Shown here piece by piece: positions 1-9,548 of a DNA stretch of 64,000 nucleotides (position 1 is the stretch's first letter; the number at the start of each line of letters is the position of its first letter). This stretch comes from Saprospiraceae bacterium (GTDB taxonomy: Bacteria > Bacteroidota > Bacteroidia > Chitinophagales > Saprospiraceae). The stretch is taken from NCBI GenBank assembly GCA_016715245.1, contig JADKAS010000011.1, forward strand, positions 161,501-225,500, in the 5' to 3' direction. The notes beneath the pieces were generated by a model, which saw only the letters and a program-made list of their open reading frames with translations, was not told the DNA's origin and did no database searches. Both the position numbers and the translations under genes were made by a program.

Positions 1-563
1 TGATACGTTTTACTTAGGTTGGGTTCGAGGTCAAGCGAAGAAAAAGTATAACTTCCAAGGTGGTTCTGGATAGGCGTCAAAATGTTGTGCAAGTCGTATT
101 TTGGTTTCAGTGCGACAAAAAAGAAATCATTCCAGGATGACAAGTGGTATTTTTTAAGATCGTCTTGCGGGGATGGAAAATCTTGTGCTGAGTCAAACTC
201 CGGCATGGAGCGGAACCTTCCATCGTTGTGAAAACACCGACCATGGTAAGAACAAGAGATAAAAGGTTTGGAGGAAGGCGACTCTATGAGGATTTTTGCC
301 CTATGGGTACAGACATTACTCAGGCAGGAAAGATGTTCCTGATTCCGCACGATGAGAAGTGGTTCGTCTATACATCCCGGTAAAAACGTATGCGGCGTTT
401 GTGTGTAAGAAGAAGAAAGATATTCTTTGCCGCCGAGCCACTGCCAGGAATTTGAAAAAAGATGATGTTTGAGGGTGTCAAAATATTTTTGTTCTGTATA
501 GGCAACAGATGGCAACGTATGTGCTTTGCGTATATCCGGATCGATATAAAAATCCTTGTTCAT
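1..563 (-). CDS. Rieske [2Fe-2S] aromatic-ring-hydroxylating oxygenase alpha subunit, partial (3' end outside window)
   Basis: Only the first 187 codons lie in the window; the frame is open to base 1. The Rieske cluster site is clear: Cys85-x-His87, then 16 residues to Cys104-x-x-His107 (NVCTHRA ... CSYHGRC). The spacing and the preceding WQWLGG-type segment match the N-terminal Rieske domain of ring-hydroxylating oxygenase alpha subunits (choline/carnitine monooxygenase and phenylpropionate dioxygenase type); the catalytic iron domain would follow outside the window. The ATG at 563-561 is chosen because no earlier in-frame start gives a longer sensible N-terminus. Substrate cannot be told. 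If the palindrome-bounded block (688-9265) were absent, this gene would be divergent from kynurenine monooxygenase, which would fit an aromatic or tryptophan catabolic locus; this is inference. Confidence 0.85.
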   Translation of the reverse strand, partial: MNKDFYIDPDIRKAHTLPSVAYTEQKYFDTLKHHLFSNSWQWLGGKEYLSSSYTQTPHTFLPGCIDEPLLIVRNQEHLSCLSNVCTHRAKILIESPSSKPFISCSYHGRCFHNDGRFRSMPEFDSAQDFPSPQDDLKKYHLSSWNDFFFVALKPKYDLHNILTPIQNHLGSYTFSSLDLEPNLSKTY

Positions 564-687
564 AACATAAAAAATGAAACAAAAAGGTGAAGATATGGAA
601 AAAGTAGGGAAAGGAATAAATAGAGTAATTATTTAAGGGTTAATGTTACCTAAGATTGAATACACAGAATTGGAACTTTTGACTATC

Positions 688-727
688 CGTAAATTACGGT
701 AATATACGTATATTACCGTAATTTACG
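688..727. repeat. 40-bp perfect palindrome, left copy (in the 564-968 gap)
   Basis: Every base from 688 to 707 pairs with 727 to 708 (centre 707.5, core ATACGTAT). A related 62-bp palindrome lies at 9204-9265; the two central 40-bp cores differ at only one position per arm (TTACGG here, TTACCG there), and the change is mirrored in the other arm, so pairing is kept. It sits between the start of the Rieske gene and the end of the beta-helix gene. The rest of the 564-968 gap holds no gene I can support, only a broken coding-like stretch at about 838-960 on the minus strand. Confidence 0.9.
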
Positions 728-968
728 ATTAGATTTTACAATAACTTGTTTATCAATTATATAATCTTGAACAAATAGTAAAAATATTGTTCAAATAATC
801 AACTTCATCCCAAATTTTTAAACTTCAAAAAAGTCCGCTCCCAGAATATTTTATAACTTTTAACTCTCCACTGGTTAAGGTAAAAGGGGCTTCATTACAA
901 CCCATTTGATTAGCAAAACTGATATCTGTAAGGGTGTACTTTAAAAAGGACTTTTTCTATTTTTTTCA

Positions 969-3900
969 TTAATTTACCGTTCCTATTACCGTTCCAAAAT
1001 TGTAAAGGGTGCCGTCCACAATAAAAATACCGCCTGTGGCTTGCATAAGAGTACCATCAATATAATTGGTAAATCCGGCAAAAACTTTAAAAGTACTTCC
1101 GGTTTTATTGTACAATGTTTGACCGGTCATGACAGTTGAGAATGCAATGTTTTTACATAAGAGTTGACCAAAATTGGTTGTGGTTCCACCACCTCTGAAG
1201 GCTATCTGCACAGGTTGGCTATATCCGAATTTAATAATTCCGGTTGGGTTATTGGTAAATATAGTATTGACGTCACAAAAAATGGCTGCCCGGTTAAAAT
1301 CTGAAATCCGGTCAAATTCCAAAGTCCCATTGTTGATAAAGGTGCCGGTATCGGTTGTATTTTCTCCCAATTGGATACCAAGGTTTAGATTGGCAATGGT
1401 GCCGAAACGAATAATCCCCCCATTGGTAAACAGCGCTGTTTTGACAAAAACACCAGCTGAATGCCAGTTTGTAGTTGCGTTATTGATTTCGATGATACCT
1501 CCACTCTGATTTACAAAAGTGGAGTTGTCAACGATGGACATTCCAAAATAACCACATCCAACATTATTGCCAATATTAATGTTTCCGTTATTGGTACCAG
1601 CTGCTGTAACATTATGGGATTCAATGCCTGAATAGGTAATCCTGTTTATGGTAATGTTCCCACCGGCAAGATTATTAAAATCATCATCATAATATATGCC
1701 GAAACTGCATAAAAAGAGGTTCCCAATCGTAATATCACCACTATTGTTGAGTGTGCCCACAGGAATGTAGATAGCTTTTGACCACCAATAAAAATTAATA
1801 CGGTTGATTTCAACATCACCAGTACTGTTGTTGGTAAAGGTAGAATTTTGATCAATTCTGATTCCATATTCAGAACTACCGGTTACGTTTCCGATAATAA
1901 TATTTCCACTATTCTGAAAATGCGATGTGTTAACAAGTTCTATTGCACTATAAGTTCCTGTATTAATTGTTATATTTCCTGTTGCCAGGTTATTAAAATT
2001 ACTTTCACACACCATGGGCCTTGAGCAGTATATTACGTTACCGATATTGATCGACCCACTATTATTAACGATCCCTCCGGCAGAATTTCTGACTCCGGCA
2101 GAATACCAATGAATATTCGCTCTGTTTACGGTTATTGTTCCTGATGAATGGTTGACAAAAAGTGAATTATTGTGGACACCGACACCTTCTGCTCCAATGC
2201 TTGTACTATTACCAATAACAATATTTCCCCAATTTTGAAAATGACATGTCGTATAATGGCATACGACAGCAGCACCTGAAATATTATCAACATGGATCGA
2301 AGCTCCGGCATTATTATTAAAGTCATCTTCAACATATACGCCATAACCACAAGAAGCAATATTTCCTATCTGAATAGAACCTGAATTGTTAAATACGCCT
2401 AATACTACAGAAATTGCTCTTGACCACCAATAGCCATTGACTCTATTTATAGTCATACTTCCATTTGCTAAATTTGAAAAAATCGCATTGTTTAAGATAT
2501 GTATTCCAAATTCAGCAATGCTGGCCGTATTACCCCCAGTGATGAGACCCGTATTGTTAAAACTAGTACCACTTCCGTCTATTCCTATGAACAACACACT
2601 TAAATCATTTCCATTGATAGTTCCTGATATTGTATTGTTAAAATCCCCTCCGTTTTGGCAATAAATTAATCTTGCTAAAGGCGCAAGATTACCACCTGTA
2701 ATGGTTCCGCTATTATTGAACAAGGTGCCACTTTGATCAACGAGAATACCCACCCAGGAGCTTCTGTTGATTTCCATAATGCCGGTTGATGTATTGTTTA
2801 TTTGGCTGGACCACCATGTTATAATTCCGCCTCCGATATTTTGAAGATTACCCATTTTAATTGTGCCACTATTATTCAGGGTTGGAAAATTGGCTATAGC
2901 CATTGCAGCGTACCCAGTGCATCGATTTATTTCAATAACACCACCAATATTATTAGTAAGGATTGCTGAAGTATACAGTTCAATTCCTGTAGTACCTATG
3001 TTTGCATTGTTACCAATGGTTACAGTTCCCGAGTTTGTAAATTGAGTGCCTGGGTTATTAATGCCCATACCAAAATTAGCGTTATCAATATAAAGGAAAC
3101 CTGTATTCGTAAGATCGGCATTATTTTCTTGAAAAATGCCATAGGCAGAAATATTTCCTGTATTACCAATATGTATTGTTCCAGCATTGGATGAGGCACT
3201 TCCGGAATAAGAAAGACTGATACCTCTTGTACAATTGTTAATAGAAATCGTACCTATGTTTGTATTCGTAAATAGTGCTGTTAAGCCATAATTACAGTAC
3301 GAAATGCTTATTGTTCCTTTATTTGTGACATGGGCAGATGAAGAATTGGAGTTGAACCCATTATTAATAGAAGAATTTATAGTGATGGTCCCCGTGGTAT
3401 CATTGAGAAAAGGAGTTGTAACGAATATGCCTGTACTTACCGTGCCGCTAATGGCAATCTGGCAGGTTCCCTGATTGATAAAATTGCCGGATGAACCAAT
3501 ACCGACCCCACTTGATTTATGAATCAAAATCGAGGCATTTTGGTAATTTGTAAAATTGCCAATGAGAGATAGTCCGGAACCTTGAGCATCGTTTGTATTG
3601 CCTACATTTATGACGCCGTGATTGTGGACTGTTCCACTGCTGGCAAACCCTATATTGGATTTATTAATATTGATTATTCCTGTAGTTTGATTGGTTAAAG
3701 TTGACAAGGCCTCAAGGATCAATGCTGTATTCATGAGTCCAAACGCATGGATTTCACCTGCATTCGTTATGGTTGATCCTCCATAAACCCGAATGGGTGA
3801 AAAGATTATCTGCGTCGCAATTACTGTTAGTGTACCGGTGTGTTGGATGATTATATCAGCATTTGTTGTTAAGATAAGTCCGGCACATTCAGCCATATAG

Positions 3901-4088
3901 CCTGCAGGAATGGTACAGGTATAATTGGATCCTATACCAACGGTCTGGGTACTGGTCGGAACACCGGCAGGAGACCAGTTGGATGCAACATCCCAAAAAC
4001 CGTGGTTAATAAATATTTTGTCCTGGCTGTAGGATGATTGAATACATAAAACTAAAAGTGTAAAAAGCAGATATTTTTTTAACAACAT
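969..4088 (-). CDS. Large secreted beta-helix-type repeat protein, no C-terminal sorting domain
   Basis: 1039 residues. A signal peptide is evident (MLLKKYLLFTLLVLCIQSSYSQ, cleaved after SYSQ). The next stretch (DVASNWSPAGVP) resembles the start of many Bacteroidota adhesins. The rest is a long run of imperfect units with the pattern F-x-N-x-G-x-I-x-I-G-N followed by an NN-G-x-I-x-I-N-R partner, about 20-25 residues per rung, which predicts a right-handed parallel beta-helix. Asn, Gly, Ile and Thr dominate; charged residues are rare. Cargo proteins of this type usually end in a T9SS sorting domain; this one stops at GTVIGTVN with none. It may have lost its C-terminus, be a non-T9SS secreted protein, or be cut by a sequence error. 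A palindrome lies 240 bp downstream. Function unknown; surface adhesin or passenger is inferred. Confidence 0.8.
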   Translation of the reverse strand: MLLKKYLLFTLLVLCIQSSYSQDKIFINHGFWDVASNWSPAGVPTSTQTVGIGSNYTCTIPAGYMAECAGLILTTNADIIIQHTGTLTVIATQIIFSPIRVYGGSTITNAGEIHAFGLMNTALILEALSTLTNQTTGIININKSNIGFASSGTVHNHGVINVGNTNDAQGSGLSLIGNFTNYQNASILIHKSSGVGIGSSGNFINQGTCQIAISGTVSTGIFVTTPFLNDTTGTITINSSINNGFNSNSSSAHVTNKGTISISYCNYGLTALFTNTNIGTISINNCTRGISLSYSGSASSNAGTIHIGNTGNISAYGIFQENNADLTNTGFLYIDNANFGMGINNPGTQFTNSGTVTIGNNANIGTTGIELYTSAILTNNIGGVIEINRCTGYAAMAIANFPTLNNSGTIKMGNLQNIGGGIITWWSSQINNTSTGIMEINRSSWVGILVDQSGTLFNNSGTITGGNLAPLARLIYCQNGGDFNNTISGTINGNDLSVLFIGIDGSGTSFNNTGLITGGNTASIAEFGIHILNNAIFSNLANGSMTINRVNGYWWSRAISVVLGVFNNSGSIQIGNIASCGYGVYVEDDFNNNAGASIHVDNISGAAVVCHYTTCHFQNWGNIVIGNSTSIGAEGVGVHNNSLFVNHSSGTITVNRANIHWYSAGVRNSAGGIVNNSGSINIGNVIYCSRPMVCESNFNNLATGNITINTGTYSAIELVNTSHFQNSGNIIIGNVTGSSEYGIRIDQNSTFTNNSTGDVEINRINFYWWSKAIYIPVGTLNNSGDITIGNLFLCSFGIYYDDDFNNLAGGNITINRITYSGIESHNVTAAGTNNGNINIGNNVGCGYFGMSIVDNSTFVNQSGGIIEINNATTNWHSAGVFVKTALFTNGGIIRFGTIANLNLGIQLGENTTDTGTFINNGTLEFDRISDFNRAAIFCDVNTIFTNNPTGIIKFGYSQPVQIAFRGGGTTTNFGQLLCKNIAFSTVMTGQTLYNKTGSTFKVFAGFTNYIDGTLMQATGGIFIVDGTLYNFGTVIGTVN

Positions 4089-4283
4089 GGTAGAAGAATT
4101 AAGTAAGATAATTTAAAGTGTAAAAAACAATAATCGGGATGATTTTTTTAAGTTTATACTTCTTTTTTACAAAGCTAAAATTTGAGTTTTACTTCAAATT
4201 AGTATATGTTTTGAATATTCAGCTTGTGATTGTTTTGTTTTCATGCAAAGGTGATAAAATTGAAGGGTCTTGTCAATCGCATG

Positions 4284-4440
4284 AAAGTAGTATTTTAACA
4301 TAAATTAGCGATTACCACTTTTTGACCAAATAAAATATGTAGTTTTATGACCGAATAAAAGTAGTATTTATGTTCAGATGCAGATTTTGTAGTATTGGAA
4401 TTGGAATAAACATTTTGGATTTTCCTGTAAAGTAGTATTT
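4284..4440 (+). promoter_or_regulatory. Three copies of the box AAAGTAGTATTT upstream of the sensor kinase
   Basis: Exact copies at 4284-4295, 4358-4369 and 4429-4440, plus a shorter GTAGTATT at 4389-4396. A fourth exact copy is at 8185-8196 next to the response-regulator gene; that copy and the first one are both preceded by AATCGCAT. The third copy ends 30 bp before the -7 element of the sensor gene. This suggests autoregulation by one of the neighbouring NarL-type regulators; the binding protein is inferred, not shown. The gap 4089-4494 contains nothing else I can identify. Confidence 0.6.
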
Positions 4441-4470
4441 TGAATCTCAATTAACACTTAAAATAAATGA

Positions 4471-4478
4471 TAACTTTG
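4471..4478 (+). promoter_or_regulatory. Bacteroidota -7 promoter element of the sensor kinase gene
   Basis: TAACTTTG fits the Bacteroidota sigma-factor -7 consensus TAnnTTTG and lies 17 bp before the ATG. No TTTG -33 element is found at the usual distance, which fits a promoter needing an activator; an AAAGTAGTATTT box occupies the -40 zone. Confidence 0.6.
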
Positions 4479-4494
4479 TGTTTAAAGTATCACT

Positions 4495-7478
4495 ATGAAA
4501 GCAAAATCCCTTATCTTTTTTTTATTCTTTTTATTTGGCAGTTGTATAGGCCAAAATTTAAAATTTAAAAAACTTACGCATGAAAATATCAACGAAAATA
4601 TTGTATGTAATAAAATTATAGAGGACGAAGATGGTGATATGTGGTTTGCAACGTATCATGGTTTATACAGATATAATGGAAGACATTTAACAGGTTATTT
4701 TCATAATCCTATGGATTCACTTACCATTCATCATAATCTGATTAGAGATTTCAACTTAGATGATAATATTCTGTATTTAGCAAGTTGGGGTAATTCAAAC
4801 GAAATTGACAAAATCAATATTAAAACAGGTTTAATAAATCGTTTAAAACCCAACAACAAACGTTTGGATGTATATTCATCTGTTTTTAGATTGTCTGATG
4901 TTGATATTATTTTGGGAGGAAGTTTAGGCTTAAGCTTAATCAATACGAAAAATTTTACTTCAACATACTTTGACAAACCCTTTTCAACGATATTATATAT
5001 TGAAAACAATAAATATGTATTTTCGGCCTCCGGCAGAAATATATATAAATATAGTTTAGAACATAATAAAATAGTACTCACTGATAGTCTGTCGTGTAAA
5101 GGAAATGTGAATTGTACGGAAATTGTTGAAAAAGACAGATTATTTGGAACATCAAATGGTCTCATTTCTTTAAATCCGAAAGTAAAGATTCCTCTTTCCC
5201 TCCGAAGTCTACATGTAAGTTGTCTTAAATATTACAAAAACATATTATGGATAGGAACTACTGATCAGGGTTTATATTCATGGGACATACTAAACGATAA
5301 TGTTTCTCATTTTCCTTCCAGTAAAATTATAGGTAGCCTGCAATCTGAAAGCATTAATTCACTTTATATAAATACCTCAGAAGTATTGTGGGTGGGTACC
5401 GGTGCTGGTATTTATTATTCAAATATTAAAAAAATCAATTTAAATCTATTGAATATAGACCTGATATGAAACCATGGCATACCACTCCCATGTCTTTGGA
5501 CAAATCAGGAAACCTTATGATGGGCGATACAGAAAGTATTAGGTTTTATGATTTTAAAAACAATAAATACCTTGAGAAAAAAATAAATCTTCCGATGGTC
5601 AGCTGCATTGTACACGATAAAAACAAAAATAATTATTGGTTTAGCTCAAATATCAATGGGATGTATCATTTCAAAAGTGATACATTTAACAACTTTACAC
5701 TTATTAAACATTATTTTGCAGAAAAAAATACAGAACTGAAATCAAATAAAATAATGAATCTGCATTTTGATGATAATGATAAGACATTATGGATAGGCCA
5801 CTACGATAAGGGCGTTTCTACTTTGACGGGAAATAGTGAATGGAACCATTACACAAAAGAAGAAACCAAAGGGATTGCAATTAGTAAGATTTTTAAGGCA
5901 AACGATAAAAAATTATGGATTGGAAAATTGGATAATGGATTTATGCGGATTGAAAAAAATAAAGCTAACAAACATGAATTTAAACACTTCACTAAAGAAA
6001 ACAAAAATTTATGTTACAACACCATAACATTTTTATCAGAAGATAGTGAACATAATATTTGGTTAGGTACATTCGGTGGTGGGGTTATGTATTACAATGT
6101 AAAAAATGATCTCATAAAATGTTTTACCATCAAAGATGGATTACCCTCAAATAATGTTGTTGGCGTTCTGGCGGATAAGTATGACAATATTTGGTGTTCT
6201 ACATCGGATGGAATTGGTTTATTATTTAAAAATAGTTCCAAATTCAGTGTATTTAATGAATCTAGCGATTTTCAAACTAATTATAATTTTTTCGCATCTT
6301 ATAAAATGCCTTCGGGTGAATTATTGTTTGGCTCACAAAAAGGCATCACAATTATCCATCCTGATTCTGTTTTTCAAAAGAACAAGAATGTTTTCAGACC
6401 AAAAATCAGTTTAATCAGACTGTTCAATAAAGTTATCCAACCGGGTGATCCTCATTTGTCTTCATACCCACAATATACAGATGAAATTACGTTTACTTAT
6501 TTTGAAGATTTGTTGACATTTGAGTTTTCCGATAATAATTATTTACATCCTGAAAAAGTTATTTATTCTTATAAACTAGAAGGATTTGAGCACGATTGGA
6601 ATGACATTGGCACATGAAATAAAGCTGTTTTGACGAGGCTCCCTTCAGGCAATTACAAATTGAATGTAAGATCAAGCACTGACGGGGGTTACAGTTACCA
6701 ATATATAAACAGACCATTAACTATTAACATTTTACCCATATGGTATCAAACCTGGTGGTTTAGAATGATCGTGTTAATCACAGGCATGGCTCTTATATGG
6801 TATTTAATCCAATTAAGAACAAAAAGACTTCTGTACGCTCAAAGAGTTGAAATAGAGAAACAAATCGCAATAGATACAGAACGCTCCCGAATCGCCCGTG
6901 ACATGCACGATGACCTCGGCAGCGGACTCAGTGCCATCAACCTGCTTAGTAATTTTTTGAAAAATGAAAAACTCGATGAAAATTCTTACAAACAAATTGA
7001 AAAAATAGCTTCCTCCAGTACAGAGCTAAATCAAAAACTGAGAGAAATCGTATGGTCGATGAATCCCGGACATGATTACATTCAAAACCTGGCAGATTTT
7101 ATCAGAAGGTATATCACTGATTTAAAAGATATATACAGACAAAAAAAATTTTCATTCACCGTACAGGAAGGTTTGCCTGATATCAATATTCCCAAAATGA
7201 TTCAGAAAGAAATATTTTTATGTGTCAAAGAAGCTGTTCATAATGCTATCAAACACAGTGGTTCAAATGTTGTTTTCGTCACCATGTCTGTTAAAGAAAA
7301 TATTCTGGTACTGAAGATTTCAGATCATGGCAGCGGTTTTAATGTTGAACTGGCAAAACGATCGGGTGGAAACGGCATCATGAATATAACTGAACGGATG
7401 TCGTCTATTAACGGTTCGGTAATTTTTTATCAAAATAATGGATGTACTGTCGAACTAATGTATCCCTTACCGTCCTGA
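4495..7478 (+). CDS. Two-component sensor histidine kinase with periplasmic propeller (frame broken twice)
   Basis: One gene read in three pieces. The N-terminus has a signal peptide (FFLFGSCIG) and then WF/WxG repeats of the two-component-regulator propeller (DGDMWFAT, ILWIGTT, TLWIGHY). A Y_Y_Y domain (YSYKLEGFEHDWNDIGT) follows, then one membrane helix (about 6745-6810). The kinase core has a HisKA_3 site (RIARDMHDDLGSG, with the phospho-His) and HATPase_c boxes (EAVHNAIKHSG; SDHGSGF; GGNGIMNI). The first break is at the A7 run 5428-5434: one more A restores ...KSIEYRPDMKPW. The second is an in-frame TGA at 6615-6617, where CGA (Arg) is expected (DIGT-x-NKAVLTRLP). It converges with the regulator at 7482, 3 bp apart. 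It is either a decaying gene or, more likely for the first break, a sequence error. Confidence 0.85.
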
Positions 7479-7481
7479 TTT

Positions 7482-8114
7482 TTATATCGGAAACAATTTA
7501 TTGATGGCGGCTGTCCTTGTATTTACCTGCAATTTTTCGTAAATATTAGCAATATGTTTTTTTATGGTCAAAGGACTGAGAAAAAGTTCTGCCGCTACTT
7601 CTTTTTCAGAAAAACCTTTAGAAATGAGGGTAATGATTTCTGTTTCACGGGTAGATAACAATTGTAATTCCGATTTATTGGAATAAAATGAATAAGTCAA
7701 TTTTCTGGCAATGGTGGGTGACATAGGCGAACCACCGTTCTTCAAATCTCTTATGGCATCTATGATTTTATCAACGGAATCTGATTTGAGAATATACCCA
7801 AGGGCTCCTTTTTGTAACGCTTCATAAACCTTTTCATATTCATCAAAAATAGTCAGAATTAATATCTGGCTTTGGGGGGACAATAATAACATTTCTTCAA
7901 TTGCGTCCAAACCGCTTTTTTTATAAGCACCCAAATCAATATCAAGCAATATTATTTCTGGTTTTAAATCGGGCAATTCGATAAGTGCTGTTTCGGCATT
8001 GTAAAACAATCCGGTTACTTCAAAATCCTGTTGTTTTGACAAAACCATTCCCAAAGAATCCGCGTAGATCTTTTCGTTTTCAATGATACAAACGTTTATG
8101 ATATTGCTATTCAA
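7482..8114 (-). CDS. NarL/LuxR-family response regulator
   Basis: 210 residues. An N-terminal receiver domain has acidic residues near the start (IIENE) and the phospho-acceptor Asp58 in ILLDIDLG, with Lys at ILKSDS. A C-terminal LuxR-type helix-turn-helix follows (LSTRETEIITLISKG ... LSPLTIKKHIANIYEKLQV). It uses a TTG start. It converges on the sensor kinase gene with a 3-bp gap and is the natural partner of that kinase. An AAAGTAGTATTT box sits 30 bp upstream of its GAACTTTG -7-like element, the same spacing as at the sensor promoter, so the two genes are probably co-regulated. Confidence 0.9.
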   Translation of the reverse strand: MNSNIINVCIIENEKIYADSLGMVLSKQQDFEVTGLFYNAETALIELPDLKPEIILLDIDLGAYKKSGLDAIEEMLLLSPQSQILILTIFDEYEKVYEALQKGALGYILKSDSVDKIIDAIRDLKNGGSPMSPTIARKLTYSFYSNKSELQLLSTRETEIITLISKGFSEKEVAAELFLSPLTIKKHIANIYEKLQVNTRTAAINKLFPI

Positions 8115-8146
8115 AATATCTATGATTAATAATAATTATACAGGCA

Positions 8147-8196
8147 CAAAGTTCGTCAAAAATCTTTACGCTGAAAATCGCATAAAAGTAGTATTT
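8147..8196 (-). promoter_or_regulatory. Promoter and regulatory box of the first response-regulator gene
   Basis: Read on the minus strand, the box copy (8196-8185) is followed after exactly 30 bp by GAACTTTG (8154-8147), which is close to the TAnnTTTG -7 consensus. At the sensor gene the same box is also 30 bp from TAACTTTG, but in the opposite orientation. The box lies just downstream of the stop of the second regulator gene. Confidence 0.5.
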
Positions 8197-8200
8197 CACA

Positions 8201-8818
8201 TCAATATGATTTAAATATCTTGTTCAAAACTTCGGTTCGTGAATGAACCTGAAATTTTTCATAAATTGAGCGGATATGTGTTCTTACCGTATGAACACTT
8301 ATCTTATGTTTTTCAGCTATTTGCTGATAAGACAACCCCTCTTTTAAACCAAGTATGACTTCCTGCTCGCGTTGACTTAAAATATCAGGCAATACATTTT
8401 TTTGGCGCATAATTTCGACCATTTTACGGGCGATCGAGGATGACATCGGAGAACCACCGTTTTTGGCGAGAAAAATACTTTCAAGAATTTTGTCTTTTTC
8501 CGTTCCTTTGAGCAAATAGCCTGTTGCACCTGCACTTAATGCATCAAAAACATGTTCGTGGCTGTCATGTAAGGTAAAAACAATATATTGAATGGTCGGA
8601 TGTTGTGATTTCATTTGTTTTATTGTTTCAACGCCTGACATTCCAGGCAAGCCGATATCCATTAAAACAAGGTCGGGCAAAAATTCCTGTAGCGAATGGA
8701 TATAGGTTTCAGCAGAACCAAATGCCTGTACATGTTGAATCTGAGGTTCACTTTTTAAAACCTCCACCAGCAGATTTCTCATGATTTCGTTATCTTCTAC
8801 GATAGCAACTGAAAACAT
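8201..8818 (-). CDS. NarL/LuxR-family response regulator (second)
   Basis: 205 residues. Receiver domain with IVEDNE at the N-terminus, phospho-acceptor Asp54 in LVLMDIGLPGMSG and the conserved Lys in LLKGTEKD. The C-terminal HTH is intact (LSQREQEVILGLKEG ... ISVHTVRTHIRSIYEKFQV). It shares the linker NGGSPMS.SIARK with the regulator downstream, so the two are paralogues. A -7 element TACATTTG can be read on the minus strand about 18 bp upstream of the ATG. Two regulators beside one kinase suggests a branched output or an orphan regulator of another kinase. Confidence 0.9.
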   Translation of the reverse strand: MFSVAIVEDNEIMRNLLVEVLKSEPQIQHVQAFGSAETYIHSLQEFLPDLVLMDIGLPGMSGVETIKQMKSQHPTIQYIVFTLHDSHEHVFDALSAGATGYLLKGTEKDKILESIFLAKNGGSPMSSSIARKMVEIMRQKNVLPDILSQREQEVILGLKEGLSYQQIAEKHKISVHTVRTHIRSIYEKFQVHSRTEVLNKIFKSY

Positions 8819-9203
8819 AGTATAACATTAAGAATTCAAATGTACATAAATTTTAAAGGATTAGTCATTTTACATTATAAAAACCTACCAACTTTTTAGT
8901 ATAACCTCAATTGATTTTTGTAAAAACCACTTTTGGAATTCAAAACCATTAAATGTCAAACAAGAGACTGCAAATGTCAAATCAATCAGGAAGAAGAATT
9001 CAATAAATGGAAGCGCCGGGACTACTTTTGGAGCATAAAAAATGGCAGCAAGTAGATTGGAACATCAAAGTCATCTTTTTCTTGCAGATGCAAGTTAATA
9101 GCGTGTGTCTTGAGCCTATACCAAAAACCTTATCACTGATTAAAAGTTATATGGTTTTTGTTGTACAGGGTAAAAATATTATTCTTAAGAACATACCTGT
9201 CAT

Positions 9204-9265
9204 TATCACTTAACCGTAAATTACCGTAATATACGTATATTACGGTAATTTACGGTTAAGTGATA
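9204..9265. repeat. 62-bp perfect palindrome, right copy (in the 8819-9548 gap)
   Basis: All 31 bases of the left arm pair with the right arm (centre 9234.5, core ATACGTAT). The central 40 bp match the palindrome at 688-727 except for one mirrored C/G exchange per arm. It lies between divergent genes (response regulator and kmo), so it is not a simple shared terminator. The remainder of the 8819-9548 gap is AT-rich; a coding-like stretch at about 9000-9200 is broken in all frames and I do not call it a gene. Confidence 0.9.
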
Positions 9266-9548
9266 CAATTATCTGTTTACCAAACAAATAAGCCACACCA
9301 TTTCTTACAATATTGCTAAAACAATCACCATCATTCCAATATTTTAACCCACAAATAATACGCAACAGCATTTAAACCGGCTAAAAAACTAAACAATAAC
9401 ATAAATGTCCCAATCAAATTTTATATATAATTAAACTATACATCCCCTATCCACAACAATACAGTCTTTCCCTCCAATTTCAAAAAATGTCGTCTCTACC
9501 TTTTGACAATTTTTATTACCTTTGCTTTGTCCAAAAATAAATCAAATT

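Noticed and set aside
1000..4000. Regular repeats in the beta-helix gene as a possible CRISPR array
   Set aside because: The repeats are imperfect, protein-level and without constant-length spacers.
9007..9213. 68-codon open frame before the right palindrome
   Set aside because: Its stop lies in the palindrome, composition is not protein-like, and all three frames of the stretch are interrupted. At most a remnant.
9522..9548. Longer kmo frame starting at TTG 9522
   Set aside because: The start would lie inside the likely -7 promoter element TACCTTTG, and the family begins at the MAPIIIIGSG segment.
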